Assembly (NCBI GenBank): GCA_017545525.1
Contig: JAFWMT010000007.1
Coordinates: 62,001 to 126,000, forward strand
Source: Candidatus Saccharimonadota bacterium
GTDB taxonomy: Bacteria; Patescibacteriota; Saccharimonadia; Saccharimonadales; Saccharimonadaceae
DNA length: 64,000 bases
Reading direction: 5' to 3'
Position numbers and translations under genes: made by a program. Below, one piece after another: positions 32,085 through 40,496 of the stretch. The notes beneath the pieces are model-generated. The model had not been told where the DNA came from, searched no databases, and worked only from the letters and a program-made list of their open reading frames with translations. Positions within the stretch are counted from its first letter, which is position 1. Every line of letters begins with the position of its first letter.

Positions 32085-33257
32085 TTTAAAAATCTTCTCG
32101 TCTTTAATTACGTCCGGTAAATAATTTTTATCAAGATGAAATCCGGACACCCACTTCTGTCCTTTACCATACCCTAAATCTTTCATTAACTTGGTCGGCG
32201 CATTCCTTAGCCAAACTGGTACCGGCTCATTCAAAGTTTTTCTTGCTAAACCTTGCGCCTTAAACCACGCATCCGCCGAATCTCGGTTTTTCTTTGACTT
32301 CGATAGAGCTATACAAGTATGTGCCAAGATCAAACCTGATTCCGGCATTCCTACTCTTTCTACTGCCTGGAAACACGCCGTAGCGAGACTTAAAGCTCCA
32401 TTTCCCGCCAGCCCAATATCTTCCGAAGCAAATATCACCATCCTTCTGGCTACGAATTTCGGATCTTCTCCTCCTTCCAGCATCCGCGCCAAATAATAAA
32501 GCGCAGCATCCGTATCCGAACCTCGCATCGATTTAATAAACGCCGAAATCGTATCATAATGTTTATCGCCCTTTTTATCATAATGCGATACTTTCCTCCC
32601 CGCCGCTTCCATTACCACTTTTTCATCTACTTTATCCGCTAAAGACAGAGCTAACTCTAAATCCCCCAACGCCGACCGCGCATCTCCTCCCGACAACTCC
32701 GCAATTAAATCTAACGCCTTTTTCGTCACTCGTTTCGATACTTTTTCCGCCTTCACTGCCCTTTTTAGAACTTCTAAAATTGCATCTTTACTTAGTGGTG
32801 CAATTACTACCACTCGCGATCTAGAAAGTAACGGCGAAATTACCTCAAACGAAGGATTTTCCGTCGTCGCCCCGATTAACGTAATTAGTCCCGATTCTAC
32901 ATGTGGCAAAAACGCATCTTGTTGTGCTTTATTAAACCTATGAATTTCATCTACGAACAAAACTGTCCGTGTCTTTAAATTCCAGTTCACTTTCGCCCGT
33001 GCAACTACTTCCTCAACATCTTTCTTTCCCGCCGTCACCGCCGAAATTTCTACAAAATCCGCTTTAAACTCATGTGCCAAAATCCGCGCCAAAGTCGTTT
33101 TACCCGTCCCCGGCGGCCCCCAAAAAATCAAATTGACCGGCTCACCTTTTCTGACGATCTCCGTCAAAATTTTTCCTTCGCCGATAATCTCTTCTTGTCC
33201 TAGTACTTCAGACAATTTAGATGGTCTCATTCTCTCCGCTAATGGTACTCTGTTCAT
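32073..33257 (-). CDS. rarA: Replication-associated recombination protein A
   Basis: 394 residues of the AAA+ RarA/MgsA/WRNIP1 family: Walker A IFWGPPGTGKTTLARIL near residue 47, Walker B VLFVDEIHRFNKAQQDAFLPHVE near 98, sensor 1 IGATTENPSFEVISPLLSRSRVV near 130, and the tetramerisation domain SALGDLELAL through GMPESGLILAHTCIALS. It acts at stalled replication forks beside the clamp and SSB. The -10 box lies 7 bases before the start, so its mRNA may be leaderless. Convergent overlap with the DsbA-like gene. Confidence 0.94.
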   Translation of the reverse strand: MNRVPLAERMRPSKLSEVLGQEEIIGEGKILTEIVRKGEPVNLIFWGPPGTGKTTLARILAHEFKADFVEISAVTAGKKDVEEVVARAKVNWNLKTRTVLFVDEIHRFNKAQQDAFLPHVESGLITLIGATTENPSFEVISPLLSRSRVVVIAPLSKDAILEVLKRAVKAEKVSKRVTKKALDLIAELSGGDARSALGDLELALSLADKVDEKVVMEAAGRKVSHYDKKGDKHYDTISAFIKSMRGSDTDAALYYLARMLEGGEDPKFVARRMVIFASEDIGLAGNGALSLATACFQAVERVGMPESGLILAHTCIALSKSKKNRDSADAWFKAQGLARKTLNEPVPVWLRNAPTKLMKDLGYGKGQKWVSGFHLDKNYLPDVIKDEKIFKSTL

Positions 33258-33264
33258 ACTATAT

Positions 33265-33270
33265 ATTATA
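33265..33270 (-). promoter_or_regulatory. -10 of rarA
   Basis: TATAAT on the minus strand, 7 bases before the rarA ATG, in an AT-only stretch. Confidence 0.5.
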
Positions 33271-33343
33271 TATAATATAAGTTGTTTTTATCAAACATAA
33301 CCACTTTTCCACAGCCAAAATCTTTACAAAATAAATTTTTTTA

Positions 33344-33352
33344 TGCTACAAT
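33344..33352 (+). promoter_or_regulatory. Extended -10 of the 151-residue membrane protein gene
   Basis: TGCTACAAT about 30 bases above the ATG at 33382, which has an AAAGGAG ribosome binding site. Confidence 0.5.
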
Positions 33353-33381
33353 TAAGCTAATATAACATAAAGGAGTTACAA

Positions 33382-33837
33382 ATGTTAAACTTTGCATATA
33401 CCAGTAGTTATTATGACTATGACTACGATTCCCTTTTGGGTGACTACGGCTCAGCAGCCTCAACTGCCCAAGGAGTTGGTATTTGGATGATTATTGCAGC
33501 CATCCTAGCCATCGTCGGTGGTATTCTCGTTTACTTCCTCTTCGTCAGGAGTAAGAACGAACCGAAAGGCAAATTCTGGAAATGGCTCAAAGATTTTCTT
33601 GCTTTCAAGGTCATGTGGATTGAACCTATCTTAAAAGTCGTTTATTACATTGCAACTATTTATGTCATTCTCTTCTCATTCTCGTTCTTAGCAGCAGGCG
33701 GAATGGGCGTACTCTACTTCTTCATATGTCTCATTCTTGGCCCTATCATCGTTCGTTTGGCCTATGAAATGACCATGATGTTCATCATGATTTGGCACAA
33801 CACTAGAGACATTGCCGAGAATACTAAGAAGAAATAA
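33382..33837 (+). CDS. Hypothetical membrane protein, 151 residues
   Basis: An N-terminal Tyr/Asp/Ser-rich stretch (YDYDYDSLLGDYGS), then one strong helix (GIWMIIAAILAIVGGILVYFLFV), a basic WKWLKDFLAFK segment, and two more hydrophobic segments ending in HNTRDIAENTKKK. The second half resembles small DUF4282-like membrane proteins but that is uncertain. It has a normal AAAGGAG ribosome binding site and a strong terminator right after the stop, so it is a single-gene unit. Function unknown. Confidence 0.75.
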   Translation: MLNFAYTSSYYDYDYDSLLGDYGSAASTAQGVGIWMIIAAILAIVGGILVYFLFVRSKNEPKGKFWKWLKDFLAFKVMWIEPILKVVYYIATIYVILFSFSFLAAGGMGVLYFFICLILGPIIVRLAYEMTMMFIMIWHNTRDIAENTKKK

Positions 33838-33851
33838 TCATTCTTAACGAG

Positions 33852-33879
33852 AAAACCCCTCCATAAAGGAGGGGTTTTT
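33852..33879 (+). terminator. Terminator of the 151-residue membrane protein gene
   Basis: CCCCTCC, 5-base loop, GGAGGGG, TTTTTG; A run on the other side makes it usable from the minus strand, too. Confidence 0.92.
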
Positions 33880-33894
33880 GATGTTAACTATTTT

Positions 33895-34257
33895 TTAATT
33901 TGGGAAGAAGGCAATTCGACCCTTACGGGTCTTAGCGTTATAGTAAGCTCTGAACCTATATGATTCATAAGCCACAGTAACTCCTCTAGGAGAGTATAAG
34001 TCTACTCTGCAATAACCGCAGAGATTAAAGCTCTCACCGGAACTGTCTTCGTGCTCAATTCCGGAAATAATAATATCCGTAATTGACATTGGAAGGCATG
34101 CACAACCCGGATCGCTTTTCGGCGCTGTGTAGCCGAGAGCGACTTTAAAGTCGACGTCAAGTTTAACGTTTTTATCGTACGCGTACTTGAACGCATCGAG
34201 GAGCCTGTCCTTATTAGGACCAGAAACTATGTCAAAATGCTTCTTCATGGTATTCAT
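33895..34257 (-). CDS. Hypothetical protein, 120 residues
   Basis: Not recognised. A soluble, mostly beta-type sequence with YAYDKNVKLDVDFKVALGYTA, a DPGCACLP segment and FNLCGYCRVDLYSPRGVTVAYESYRFRAYYN near the end; the four cysteines could bind metal. Its promoter is a perfect TTGACA-17-TATAAT (34342-34370), followed by a leader of about 80 bases and an optimal AAAGGAGGT ribosome binding site 6 bases before the ATG. The signals suggest strong expression. Same architecture as the orphan genes near 15-18 kb. Composition is less AT-rich than the neighbours. Confidence 0.7.
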   Translation of the reverse strand: MNTMKKHFDIVSGPNKDRLLDAFKYAYDKNVKLDVDFKVALGYTAPKSDPGCACLPMSITDIIISGIEHEDSSGESFNLCGYCRVDLYSPRGVTVAYESYRFRAYYNAKTRKGRIAFFPN

Positions 34258-34341
34258 ACGAATACCTCCTTTCTTAAAGTACTACCCAGATACATACGCA
34301 AATGGGCTATCACCTTAGCCCCCTATTAGGCTAATACCCTC

Positions 34342-34370
34342 ATTATATCACACTTTCACCATTTTGTCAA
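34342..34370 (-). promoter_or_regulatory. Consensus promoter of the 120-residue protein gene
   Basis: TTGACA (34370-34365), 17 bases, TATAAT (34347-34342) with TG-A extension on the minus strand. Confidence 0.85.
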
Positions 34371-34412
34371 TAACACTGACAATTTATAAAAAACTATAGG
34401 AAAGTCACATCA

Positions 34413-34421
34413 TGTTATAAT
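34413..34421 (+). promoter_or_regulatory. Extended -10 of the 329-residue protein gene
   Basis: TGTTATAAT, about 31 bases above the ATG at 34453, with GGAAAGGA as ribosome binding site between. Confidence 0.6.
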
Positions 34422-34452
34422 AAAAACATAAATATTATGGAAAGGAAATTAA

Positions 34453-35442
34453 ATGGAACAAAATATAGATACTAGCGCACCAGTGACACCAGCAACACCA
34501 GTCGTAGATAATAAGCAGAAAAATAACAACGGGCTAAAAATCACCACTGCCATTGCATGTGTTTTAGCCGCCTGTGGTATTGGATTCGGCGTTTACGGTA
34601 TGATGCATATGAATAATATCCCTTCCCCCGAACCTCATGCCGATCCTCAAACGGAAATATCTGATAATTCCGACGAACAAACATTAAATATTTATGAAAT
34701 AAATGATTTAAAAAATAAGACCCTTCGTTTACTTGGCTCTCGTAATGGTTTATCTAAAATGGAATATTATGATAGTGACTCCGGCAATTTTACAGTTCCT
34801 AGCGATTATATGCCAATCACTAAATTAATAACCAATCAATTAGATGATGCCTCAAAAATATATATAACTCTGGAAACTACAATGTTAGACAAAGAGAAAT
34901 ATTGTACTTACCAATGGACCGATGGAGTAAAGGCAGATATTGATGCGGCACTAGGCGAAAAAGCCTCTAATATTTCATTTAGCGAGTTTGGCTTAGACTG
35001 TATCTCCTACGATAGAGCAAACGATGATCACTATAGTTTATGGGGTGAAGATTTGCCAAAGATAAATGCCATATCTAATACCGATAATGGCGATTTCGCA
35101 TATGGCTCTAATCTAGATACTTATTATTATCACATCATCGGCGGAAGAGGCGGAACTTGTTCAGAAGATATAGTAGGAAAAATTACAGAAATCAACAAAA
35201 GCCAGGACAATGCTTATGTAAATATAAATGCGGGCTCTTTTGGCATCTGTGCTTCGAATGACGGAAAATTATATTCAGATATCGAAAGAGGAGAATTATA
35301 TAAAACTATCGACCAAAATGATATAGACCAGAAAGGATTCGGATTGACGGACATTGATTATGAATCACTCCAATCCTATCGCTTCACATTTAAGAAAAAT
35401 TCTAATGGCATTTATTCCTTTTCATCTGTTGAAAAAATATAA
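34453..35442 (+). CDS. Anchored extracytoplasmic protein with GIGFGVYGMM helix
   Basis: 329 residues, no family recognised. A polar N-terminal tail (APVTPATPVVDNKQKNN) precedes one membrane helix (ITTAIACVLAACGIGFGVYGMM); the rest, about 265 residues, is polar and would lie outside the cell. The helix end GIGFGVYGMM closely matches GIGFGVWAMM in the protein at 51817-52524, which also has a polar tail in front, so the two share an anchor module. An LGSRNGLSKMEYYDS segment and cysteine pairs appear in the outer part. The next gene, an EEP-fold hydrolase, starts 36 bases downstream. Confidence 0.75.
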   Translation: MEQNIDTSAPVTPATPVVDNKQKNNNGLKITTAIACVLAACGIGFGVYGMMHMNNIPSPEPHADPQTEISDNSDEQTLNIYEINDLKNKTLRLLGSRNGLSKMEYYDSDSGNFTVPSDYMPITKLITNQLDDASKIYITLETTMLDKEKYCTYQWTDGVKADIDAALGEKASNISFSEFGLDCISYDRANDDHYSLWGEDLPKINAISNTDNGDFAYGSNLDTYYYHIIGGRGGTCSEDIVGKITEINKSQDNAYVNINAGSFGICASNDGKLYSDIERGELYKTIDQNDIDQKGFGLTDIDYESLQSYRFTFKKNSNGIYSFSSVEKI

Positions 35443-35477
35443 TTTTATCTAGAATAAGCCGTCAAAGGAGATAATAC

Positions 35478-36245
35478 ATGAAAATTGCAACTTGGAATAT
35501 CAATGAGTGCGTAGGTATTACTTGCGATTTAGATAATCAGAAAATAGGCGAGATAAATAAAGATAATATGGGGGAGATAGTTAGAAAGATTAATGAATAT
35601 GATTTTGATGTTGTTTGTTTTCAAGAATATCCCGTATTAATTAATGGAGAAGAAACCTTGACTAATCAAATAATAGAACAGACTTCATTAAAAAATAGTT
35701 ACACTTATGACACATACGAATCCTATTTATTCAACGGTGGAAGAGTCGGAGTTGCCATTTTCTCAAAATACAAGTTAGAAAATAAAAATCATACTTTATT
35801 TGGCAACCCGAATATGACAAAGGTAAGTTCTAGTGGTGCGATTTATCATTCATTCGATAAGGGTATTCTTAAGGTAGATATTGATATCGACAAAAAAGAT
35901 TACACCATTATTACTGGCCATGCTATGGCTTTTGCTCCATTTGATAAAACTGAATTTGATTATCCTGAGTCATATAAACCTCTTGAAGAGTTAATAAGCA
36001 ATAATTTGGATAGCAATCTAGTCGTTTTAGGCGATTTTAATTCCGAAGAGGCTTTTAAGTTGATGCCAACAATAAAAGATAAGCTAAAGGATGTCATTGA
36101 TGGGCCTACGACCAAGGAATATTATGAGAAACGCGGAGAAGTCCAGATGGATTATATTCTCATCAATAAAAATATTAAGCTGAACGATACTTACAAATTA
36201 GATAATTTTTCCGATCATTATATAATCGGTGCCGACATATCATAG
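35478..36245 (+). CDS. Endonuclease/exonuclease/phosphatase (EEP) family hydrolase
   Basis: 255 residues with the EEP-fold landmarks in order: MKIATWNINECVG (metal-side Asn), VVCFQEYP (catalytic Glu) near residue 50, VLGDFNSEEAF (Asp-Asn) near 185 and FSDHYIIGADIS (Asp-His) at the C-terminus. Members cleave DNA, RNA, phospholipids or phosphoinositides; the substrate here cannot be told. No signal peptide. AAAGGAGATAATAC precedes the ATG as ribosome binding site. It is AT-richer than hisS and glyS, similar to its upstream neighbour, which is probably in the same transcript. Confidence 0.82.
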   Translation: MKIATWNINECVGITCDLDNQKIGEINKDNMGEIVRKINEYDFDVVCFQEYPVLINGEETLTNQIIEQTSLKNSYTYDTYESYLFNGGRVGVAIFSKYKLENKNHTLFGNPNMTKVSSSGAIYHSFDKGILKVDIDIDKKDYTIITGHAMAFAPFDKTEFDYPESYKPLEELISNNLDSNLVVLGDFNSEEAFKLMPTIKDKLKDVIDGPTTKEYYEKRGEVQMDYILINKNIKLNDTYKLDNFSDHYIIGADIS

Positions 36246-36321
36246 TCTTAACCAAATTGCTTAGGGTATCAACAGAAAAATACTACTAAAAATCGGCCGA
36301 ATTGCCGACTCATATATAATC

Positions 36322-36332
36322 TGGTGGCGCCG
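36322..36332. repeat. Second copy of the tRNA-Phe 3' end
   Basis: TGGTGGCGCCG, identical to the 3' end region of the tRNA-Phe at 36419-36429, 97 bases away in the same orientation. It also forms an inverted repeat with GGCGCCAC at 36355-36362. Confidence 0.7.
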
Positions 36333-36374
36333 CCCGCCGCGAAGCGGTGGAAGAGGCGCCACTTTTTGTGAAAC

Positions 36375-36401
36375 AAAAAGCACGAGACTTCAGTCTCGTG
36401 C
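36375..36401 (-). terminator. Terminator of tRNA-Phe
   Basis: GCACGAGACT, 2-base loop, AGTCTCGTGC, TTTTTG on the minus strand, 18 bases below the tRNA 3' end. Confidence 0.92.
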
Positions 36402-36418
36402 CAATTTACGAAGTAATT

Positions 36419-36494
36419 TGGTGGCGCCGACTGGACTTGAACCAGTGACACAAGGCTCTTCAGGCCTCTGCTCTACCAACTGAGCTACAGCGCC
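36419..36494 (-). tRNA. tRNA-Phe (GAA)
   Basis: 76 bases including an encoded CCA. The acceptor stem GGCGCTG/CGGCGCC, D-arm GCTCAGTTGGTAGAGC, anticodon stem GAGGC/GCCTT with loop CTGAAGA (anticodon GAA) and T-arm CTGGTTCAAGTCCAG are all readable on the minus strand. It is divergent from hisS, whose promoter begins 25 bases away. Confidence 0.97.
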
Positions 36495-36518
36495 GTGATA
36501 GATATTATAGCATAGTTG

Positions 36519-36527
36519 TGCTATAAT
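36519..36527 (+). promoter_or_regulatory. Extended -10 of hisS
   Basis: TGCTATAAT ends 7 bases before the ATG at 36535. Confidence 0.7.
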
Positions 36528-36534
36528 TTAAAGT

Positions 36535-37875
36535 ATGAAAAAAATTAACACTTCGCCGATTTCTGGCACACAAGAGCTTCTACCTTTAGCTCAAAGCACT
36601 TTTAACAATTTAAAAACCAAAATCTTTGAAACCTACCGTAAACATGGTTATGCTAATGTTGAAACTCCGAGTATTGAACGTACAGAAATCTTATTAGCTA
36701 AAGCCGGTGGCGAAACTGAAAAACAAATTTACAATGTCTTTAAAACCGGTGGTACCGCCGAAAAATCGACCGAAGCCTTGCGTTTTGACCATACCGTTCC
36801 GCTCGCCCGTTATGTTGTCGAACATGAAAATGATCTTCTTTTTCCGTTAAAAGTCAGCCAACTTGGTCTAAACTTCCGCGGCGAACGTGCCCAGAAAGGT
36901 CGCTTCCGTGAATTCTATCAATGCGATATTGACGTCATCGGCCGCGAAAGGTTAAATCTTGCTTACGACGCCGACGTTATTTCTACTTTACTCGAAACCT
37001 TTAATTCTTTTGAGTTAAAAACTCCGGTCCTCGCGAGAATTAATAATCGTAAAATCCTATCCGGACTTTTAAAAAGCCTCGAGCTAAACGAAAAAGCTAA
37101 AGAAATATACAATATTATCGATCACTCTGAAAAGGTTGCTCCCGAAAAAACTAAACTTGACCTCGAAGAACTCGGGCTTGATGAAAAGAACGTAAAAAAG
37201 ATTCTCGCCTTTATCAATCTCCATGGCGCTCGCTCTTTTGTCATTAAAGAGCTAAATAATCTCGAAATTGGCAACGAAACTTATCAAGAAGGCGTTAAAG
37301 AACTTGACGAAGTCTTATATCTGCTCGAGTCTGCTGATTTGACTGAAGAAATCGAAGCCGACATGAAAATTGTGCGCGGTCTCGATTATTATACCGGTAC
37401 CGTTTTTGAGTTTATCTTACCTGAATATAAAAACCTCGGTTCCGTCGCCGGCGGTGGTCGTTACGAAAACTTAACTTCATATTTCGCCGAGAAGTCCTTC
37501 CCTGGCGTTGGCGGCTCAATCGGTCTTACTCGTCTCTTCTACTGCCTAAACGAAAATGGTCTACTCGAAGCTAACGACGAAGATTTATTAGACTACGCCA
37601 TCATTCCAGTTTCCGAGCATGAATTTGATGAAGCCTTCAGCGTTGCTAAAAAACTACGTGAAAAAAGTTACACTACAACTATTGTCCTAACGAACAAAAA
37701 ACTCGATAATAAAATGACCTATGCCACTAAAATCGCTAGAAATGGTATCGTCATTGGCGAAGAAGAAGTTAACTCTAAAGTTCTTAAATCGAAAAATTTC
37801 CAAACTGGCGAAACTAGCGAAGTTAATATCGAAGTTATCTCAAACCCTGAAGATTTCTGGGCCGATGAAGCTTAA
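36535..37875 (+). CDS. hisS: Histidine-tRNA ligase
   Basis: 446 residues, class II synthetase. SGTQELLP motif near residue 7, motif 2 LNFRGERAQKGRFREFYQCDIDVIG near 110, the histidine A motif GLDYYTGTVFEFI near 280, and motif 3 AGGGRYENLTSYF, GVGGSIGLTRL near 325, with a C-terminal anticodon domain. It loads histidine on tRNA-His. Followed by glyS with a 33-base gap that holds that gene's own promoter. Leaderless start by the -10 rule. Confidence 0.96.
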   Translation: MKKINTSPISGTQELLPLAQSTFNNLKTKIFETYRKHGYANVETPSIERTEILLAKAGGETEKQIYNVFKTGGTAEKSTEALRFDHTVPLARYVVEHENDLLFPLKVSQLGLNFRGERAQKGRFREFYQCDIDVIGRERLNLAYDADVISTLLETFNSFELKTPVLARINNRKILSGLLKSLELNEKAKEIYNIIDHSEKVAPEKTKLDLEELGLDEKNVKKILAFINLHGARSFVIKELNNLEIGNETYQEGVKELDEVLYLLESADLTEEIEADMKIVRGLDYYTGTVFEFILPEYKNLGSVAGGGRYENLTSYFAEKSFPGVGGSIGLTRLFYCLNENGLLEANDEDLLDYAIIPVSEHEFDEAFSVAKKLREKSYTTTIVLTNKKLDNKMTYATKIARNGIVIGEEEVNSKVLKSKNFQTGETSEVNIEVISNPEDFWADEA

Positions 37876-37892
37876 ACCGAGCCCATCATCTA

Positions 37893-37901
37893 TGCTATAA
37901 T
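37893..37901 (+). promoter_or_regulatory. Extended -10 of glyS
   Basis: TGCTATAAT ends 7 bases before the ATG at 37909. Confidence 0.7.
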
Positions 37902-37908
37902 ATATATT

Positions 37909-39252
37909 ATGAATAGTTTAGATAATATCGTAAGTTTATGTAAACGCCGTGGTTTTATTTTTCCCGGTTCTGATGTCTATGGTGGCATGGCTGGAACTTG
38001 GGACTTTGGTCCACTCGGCGTTATGTTAAAGAAAAACCTAATGGATGCTTGGTGGAAATTTTTCGTCGAAGATCGTGATGATATGTACGGCATCGACGCT
38101 GCCATTATCATGAACCCTCGTACTTGGGTCGCTAGCGGCCATACCGCTACTTTCGCCGATCCACTCGTCGAATGTAAAGAATGTAAATCCCGCTTCCGTG
38201 CCGATAAAATTGCCAAAGATATTAACGAATCTGTTACGACCGATGAATTCCTAGAAACTCATACTAAATGCCCAAATTGTGGTAAAGAAAATTGGGGCCC
38301 AATCCGTAAATTTAATATGATGTTTTCTACCCATGTCGGAGCAGTTCTTCCCGATGATAACGAAGAATTAGCCAATAAGAATATCGCCTATCTTCGTCCC
38401 GAAACCGCCCAAGGTATTTTCGTAAACTATAAAAACGTTGTTGACACTTTTTATCCAGACCTTCCCTTCGGCCTTGCTCAACAAGGCAAAGCTTTCCGTA
38501 ACGAAATTAGCCCACGCGACTTTATTCTTCGCGATCGTGAATGCTCTCAAATGGAAATCGAATATTTTGTCGCTCCCGAAACTTGGTCAGAAAACTTCGA
38601 ACTCATGCGTAGTCTACAACATGAATTTCTTGAAGAAATTTTAAGTCTGCCTAAAGATAAAATCCACGAACTCGAAGTTCCTGAAGCCGACCGGGCTCAT
38701 TATAGTAAGCGTACTATCGACTTCATGTTCGACTATCCGAATGGCGAAGAAGAATTAATGGGTCTTGCCTATCGTACTGACTTCGATCTACAAAATATCG
38801 CCCGCGAATCCGGCAAATCTATGGAATATCGCGACAAAACTACTAATGAGACATTTGTCCCGCACGTCATCGAGCCTTCAATTGGCGTCGAACGACTCTT
38901 CCTCGCTATCCTCTCTTCCGCTTATACCGAAGACGAAATCAATGGCGAAAAGCGCGTAGTCTTAAAACTCCCCGAAAATCTCGCGCCTTATCGTTTCTGC
39001 GTTTCCCCGCTCTTGAAGAATAAACCTGAACTCGTCGAAAAAGCCAGAGAAGTTTATGAAAAGTTAAAACAGAAATATGGCAACATTACTTGGGACGATT
39101 CTGGCAATATCGGTAAACGATATCGCAAACAAGACGAAATTGGTACTCCGAAATGTATCGTTATTGATTTCGAAACTCTCGAGAATCATACCGTGACTAT
39201 TCGCGACCGTGATACTACTGAACAAATTCGCGAAGACATTGCTAACTTATAA
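37909..39252 (+). CDS. glyS: Glycine-tRNA ligase (alpha2 type)
   Basis: 447 residues. SLCKRRGFIFPGSDVYGGMAGTWDFGPLG is the eukaryote/archaea-like one-subunit GlyRS opening; RPETAQGIFVNYKNVV and QQGKAFRNEISPRDFILRDRECSQMEIEYF (motif 2) follow near residues 160-220, and GVERLFLAILS is motif 3. A zinc-like set CKECKSRF ... CPNCGKENWG lies in the insertion near residues 87-127. It charges tRNA-Gly; this form is used by many Actinobacteria and Firmicutes and by Saccharibacteria. The symbol glyS is used in the one-chain sense (glyQS). Confidence 0.94.
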   Translation: MNSLDNIVSLCKRRGFIFPGSDVYGGMAGTWDFGPLGVMLKKNLMDAWWKFFVEDRDDMYGIDAAIIMNPRTWVASGHTATFADPLVECKECKSRFRADKIAKDINESVTTDEFLETHTKCPNCGKENWGPIRKFNMMFSTHVGAVLPDDNEELANKNIAYLRPETAQGIFVNYKNVVDTFYPDLPFGLAQQGKAFRNEISPRDFILRDRECSQMEIEYFVAPETWSENFELMRSLQHEFLEEILSLPKDKIHELEVPEADRAHYSKRTIDFMFDYPNGEEELMGLAYRTDFDLQNIARESGKSMEYRDKTTNETFVPHVIEPSIGVERLFLAILSSAYTEDEINGEKRVVLKLPENLAPYRFCVSPLLKNKPELVEKAREVYEKLKQKYGNITWDDSGNIGKRYRKQDEIGTPKCIVIDFETLENHTVTIRDRDTTEQIREDIANL

Positions 39253-39295
39253 TTATTATGCTAATATATAAATATACAAAAGGAGATTATTTAAT

Positions 39296-39874
39296 ATGGC
39301 TGAAAAAACTAAAGACAAGAAAAATATTATTATTGGAATCTGCGTTCTAGCGATTGTTGTTGTCGCCCTCGTTGTTACTTTTATACTCATGTCTCGTCGT
39401 GGCGGGCTTGGCGGGCTTAACGATGCTTTCTTTACTTCCGACGGAACCAAATATGTCTTGACCCTCGACGGTAGTAAAATGGTTTTTGATGATGAAGCCT
39501 ATGCCCCAGTTAAAACCCACACCGTCTACTATTACTCTGGCGATAAAATCACCGGCAAAGAAGTTTATTACGAATATGAAGACGAAGAGGCCGCAAAAAC
39601 CGCCGCTACTTATTACAAAAATATCAATGACAATGAATATTACAAAGAAATCAAATCAGACGGTAAATATGTAATTATGGTTGCTAACGAATCTCTCTAT
39701 GAAAACTCGACTACCACTGACGTCAAAGAATACATTGAATCCATACAATCTCAAAATACAACCGAAGAAGCTCCAACCGAAGAATCCGAAAACTCCGACA
39801 CTGAAGGAATAATTATTGAAGATGCAAGTGACGAAGATGGTGATAATGAAGAAGATCAAATAACCGAAGAATAA
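39296..39874 (+). CDS. Hypothetical anchored protein with acidic tail, 192 residues
   Basis: No family recognised. One N-terminal helix (NIIIGICVLAIVVVALVVTFILM), then an outer domain of about 100 residues (SDGTKYVLTLDGSKMVFDDEAYAPV and a repeated Tyr/Lys pattern) and a very acidic Glu/Ser/Asp-rich tail (about residues 150-192). AAAAGGAGATTATTTAAT is the ribosome binding site. Terminator right after the stop. The pattern helix plus acidic tail suggests an outer-face protein anchored in the membrane. Confidence 0.7.
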   Translation: MAEKTKDKKNIIIGICVLAIVVVALVVTFILMSRRGGLGGLNDAFFTSDGTKYVLTLDGSKMVFDDEAYAPVKTHTVYYYSGDKITGKEVYYEYEDEEAAKTAATYYKNINDNEYYKEIKSDGKYVIMVANESLYENSTTTDVKEYIESIQSQNTTEEAPTEESENSDTEGIIIEDASDEDGDNEEDQITEE

Positions 39875-39883
39875 AAAATCACC

Positions 39884-39916
39884 AAAAAACGCTCCTAAAT
39901 TAGGAGCGTTTTTTTA
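39884..39916 (+). terminator. Terminator between the 192-residue protein gene and ppa
   Basis: AACGCTCCTAA/TTAGGAGCGTT inverted repeat with T run on the plus side and A run on the other; serves both convergent genes. Confidence 0.92.
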
Positions 39917-39927
39917 AAAAAAGCTTA

Positions 39928-40458
39928 TTATTTATCTGAATATCTTTTAATTGCCGCCTTAATTATTTTCTTCGCCGATTCTTTATCTTCAAATGCTTTC
40001 ACTTCCGTCGTTCCAGGCTTCTTTAAATCTTTGTAGTGATTAAAATGATATTCGATTTGCTTCAAAGTCTGCTTTGGTAAATCCTCAAGCGAATTATAAG
40101 CATCGCCATTATTTCGGTCATCTGCTGGTACGCAGATAATTTTATCATCAACTTCACCACCATCAACAAACTTCATCACCCCAAGAATTTTTGCCTTCAT
40201 CCAAATTCCAGTCGCCAAAGGTTGTTCCGTAATCATCAAAACATCCAGTTCATCACCATCTTCATCCAAAGTTTGCGGAATAAAACCATAATTACATGGC
40301 TTCGCGAACGCCATCGGTTCTACTCGGTCTAGCATAAAGCACGCGTGTTCTCGATCCCACTCAATCTTATGATTCGAACCTGTCGGGATTTCAATTACTA
40401 CATTCAGCTCACCTTTTTCATAATCCCCAGGCGTTAGAACTTTGTTAAAATCTGCCAT
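39928..40458 (-). CDS. ppa: Inorganic pyrophosphatase (family I)
   Basis: 176 residues. Family I core: VVIEIPTGSNHKIEWD (residues 20-35), NYGFIPQTLDEDGDELDVLMI (acidic metal-site cluster near residue 70), and KIICVPADDRNN with the further Asp residues near 110. It hydrolyses pyrophosphate and pulls biosynthetic reactions forward. AAAAGGAGATATTTTTT is a good ribosome binding site, below a TGATATAAT box at 40484-40492. Confidence 0.96.
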   Translation of the reverse strand: MADFNKVLTPGDYEKGELNVVIEIPTGSNHKIEWDREHACFMLDRVEPMAFAKPCNYGFIPQTLDEDGDELDVLMITEQPLATGIWMKAKILGVMKFVDGGEVDDKIICVPADDRNNGDAYNSLEDLPKQTLKQIEYHFNHYKDLKKPGTTEVKAFEDKESAKKIIKAAIKRYSDK

Positions 40459-40483
40459 AAAAAATATCTCCTTTTATTCCCCT

Positions 40484-40492
40484 ATTATATCA
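40484..40492 (-). promoter_or_regulatory. Extended -10 of ppa
   Basis: TGATATAAT on the minus strand, 25 bases above the start, leaving room for a short leader with AAAAGGAG. Confidence 0.6.
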
Positions 40493-40496
40493 TATA

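Noticed and set aside
36322-36429. tRNA-Phe direct repeats as att sites of a resident element
   Set aside because: Only 97 bases lie between them and no integrase is near; at most a trace of a past event.
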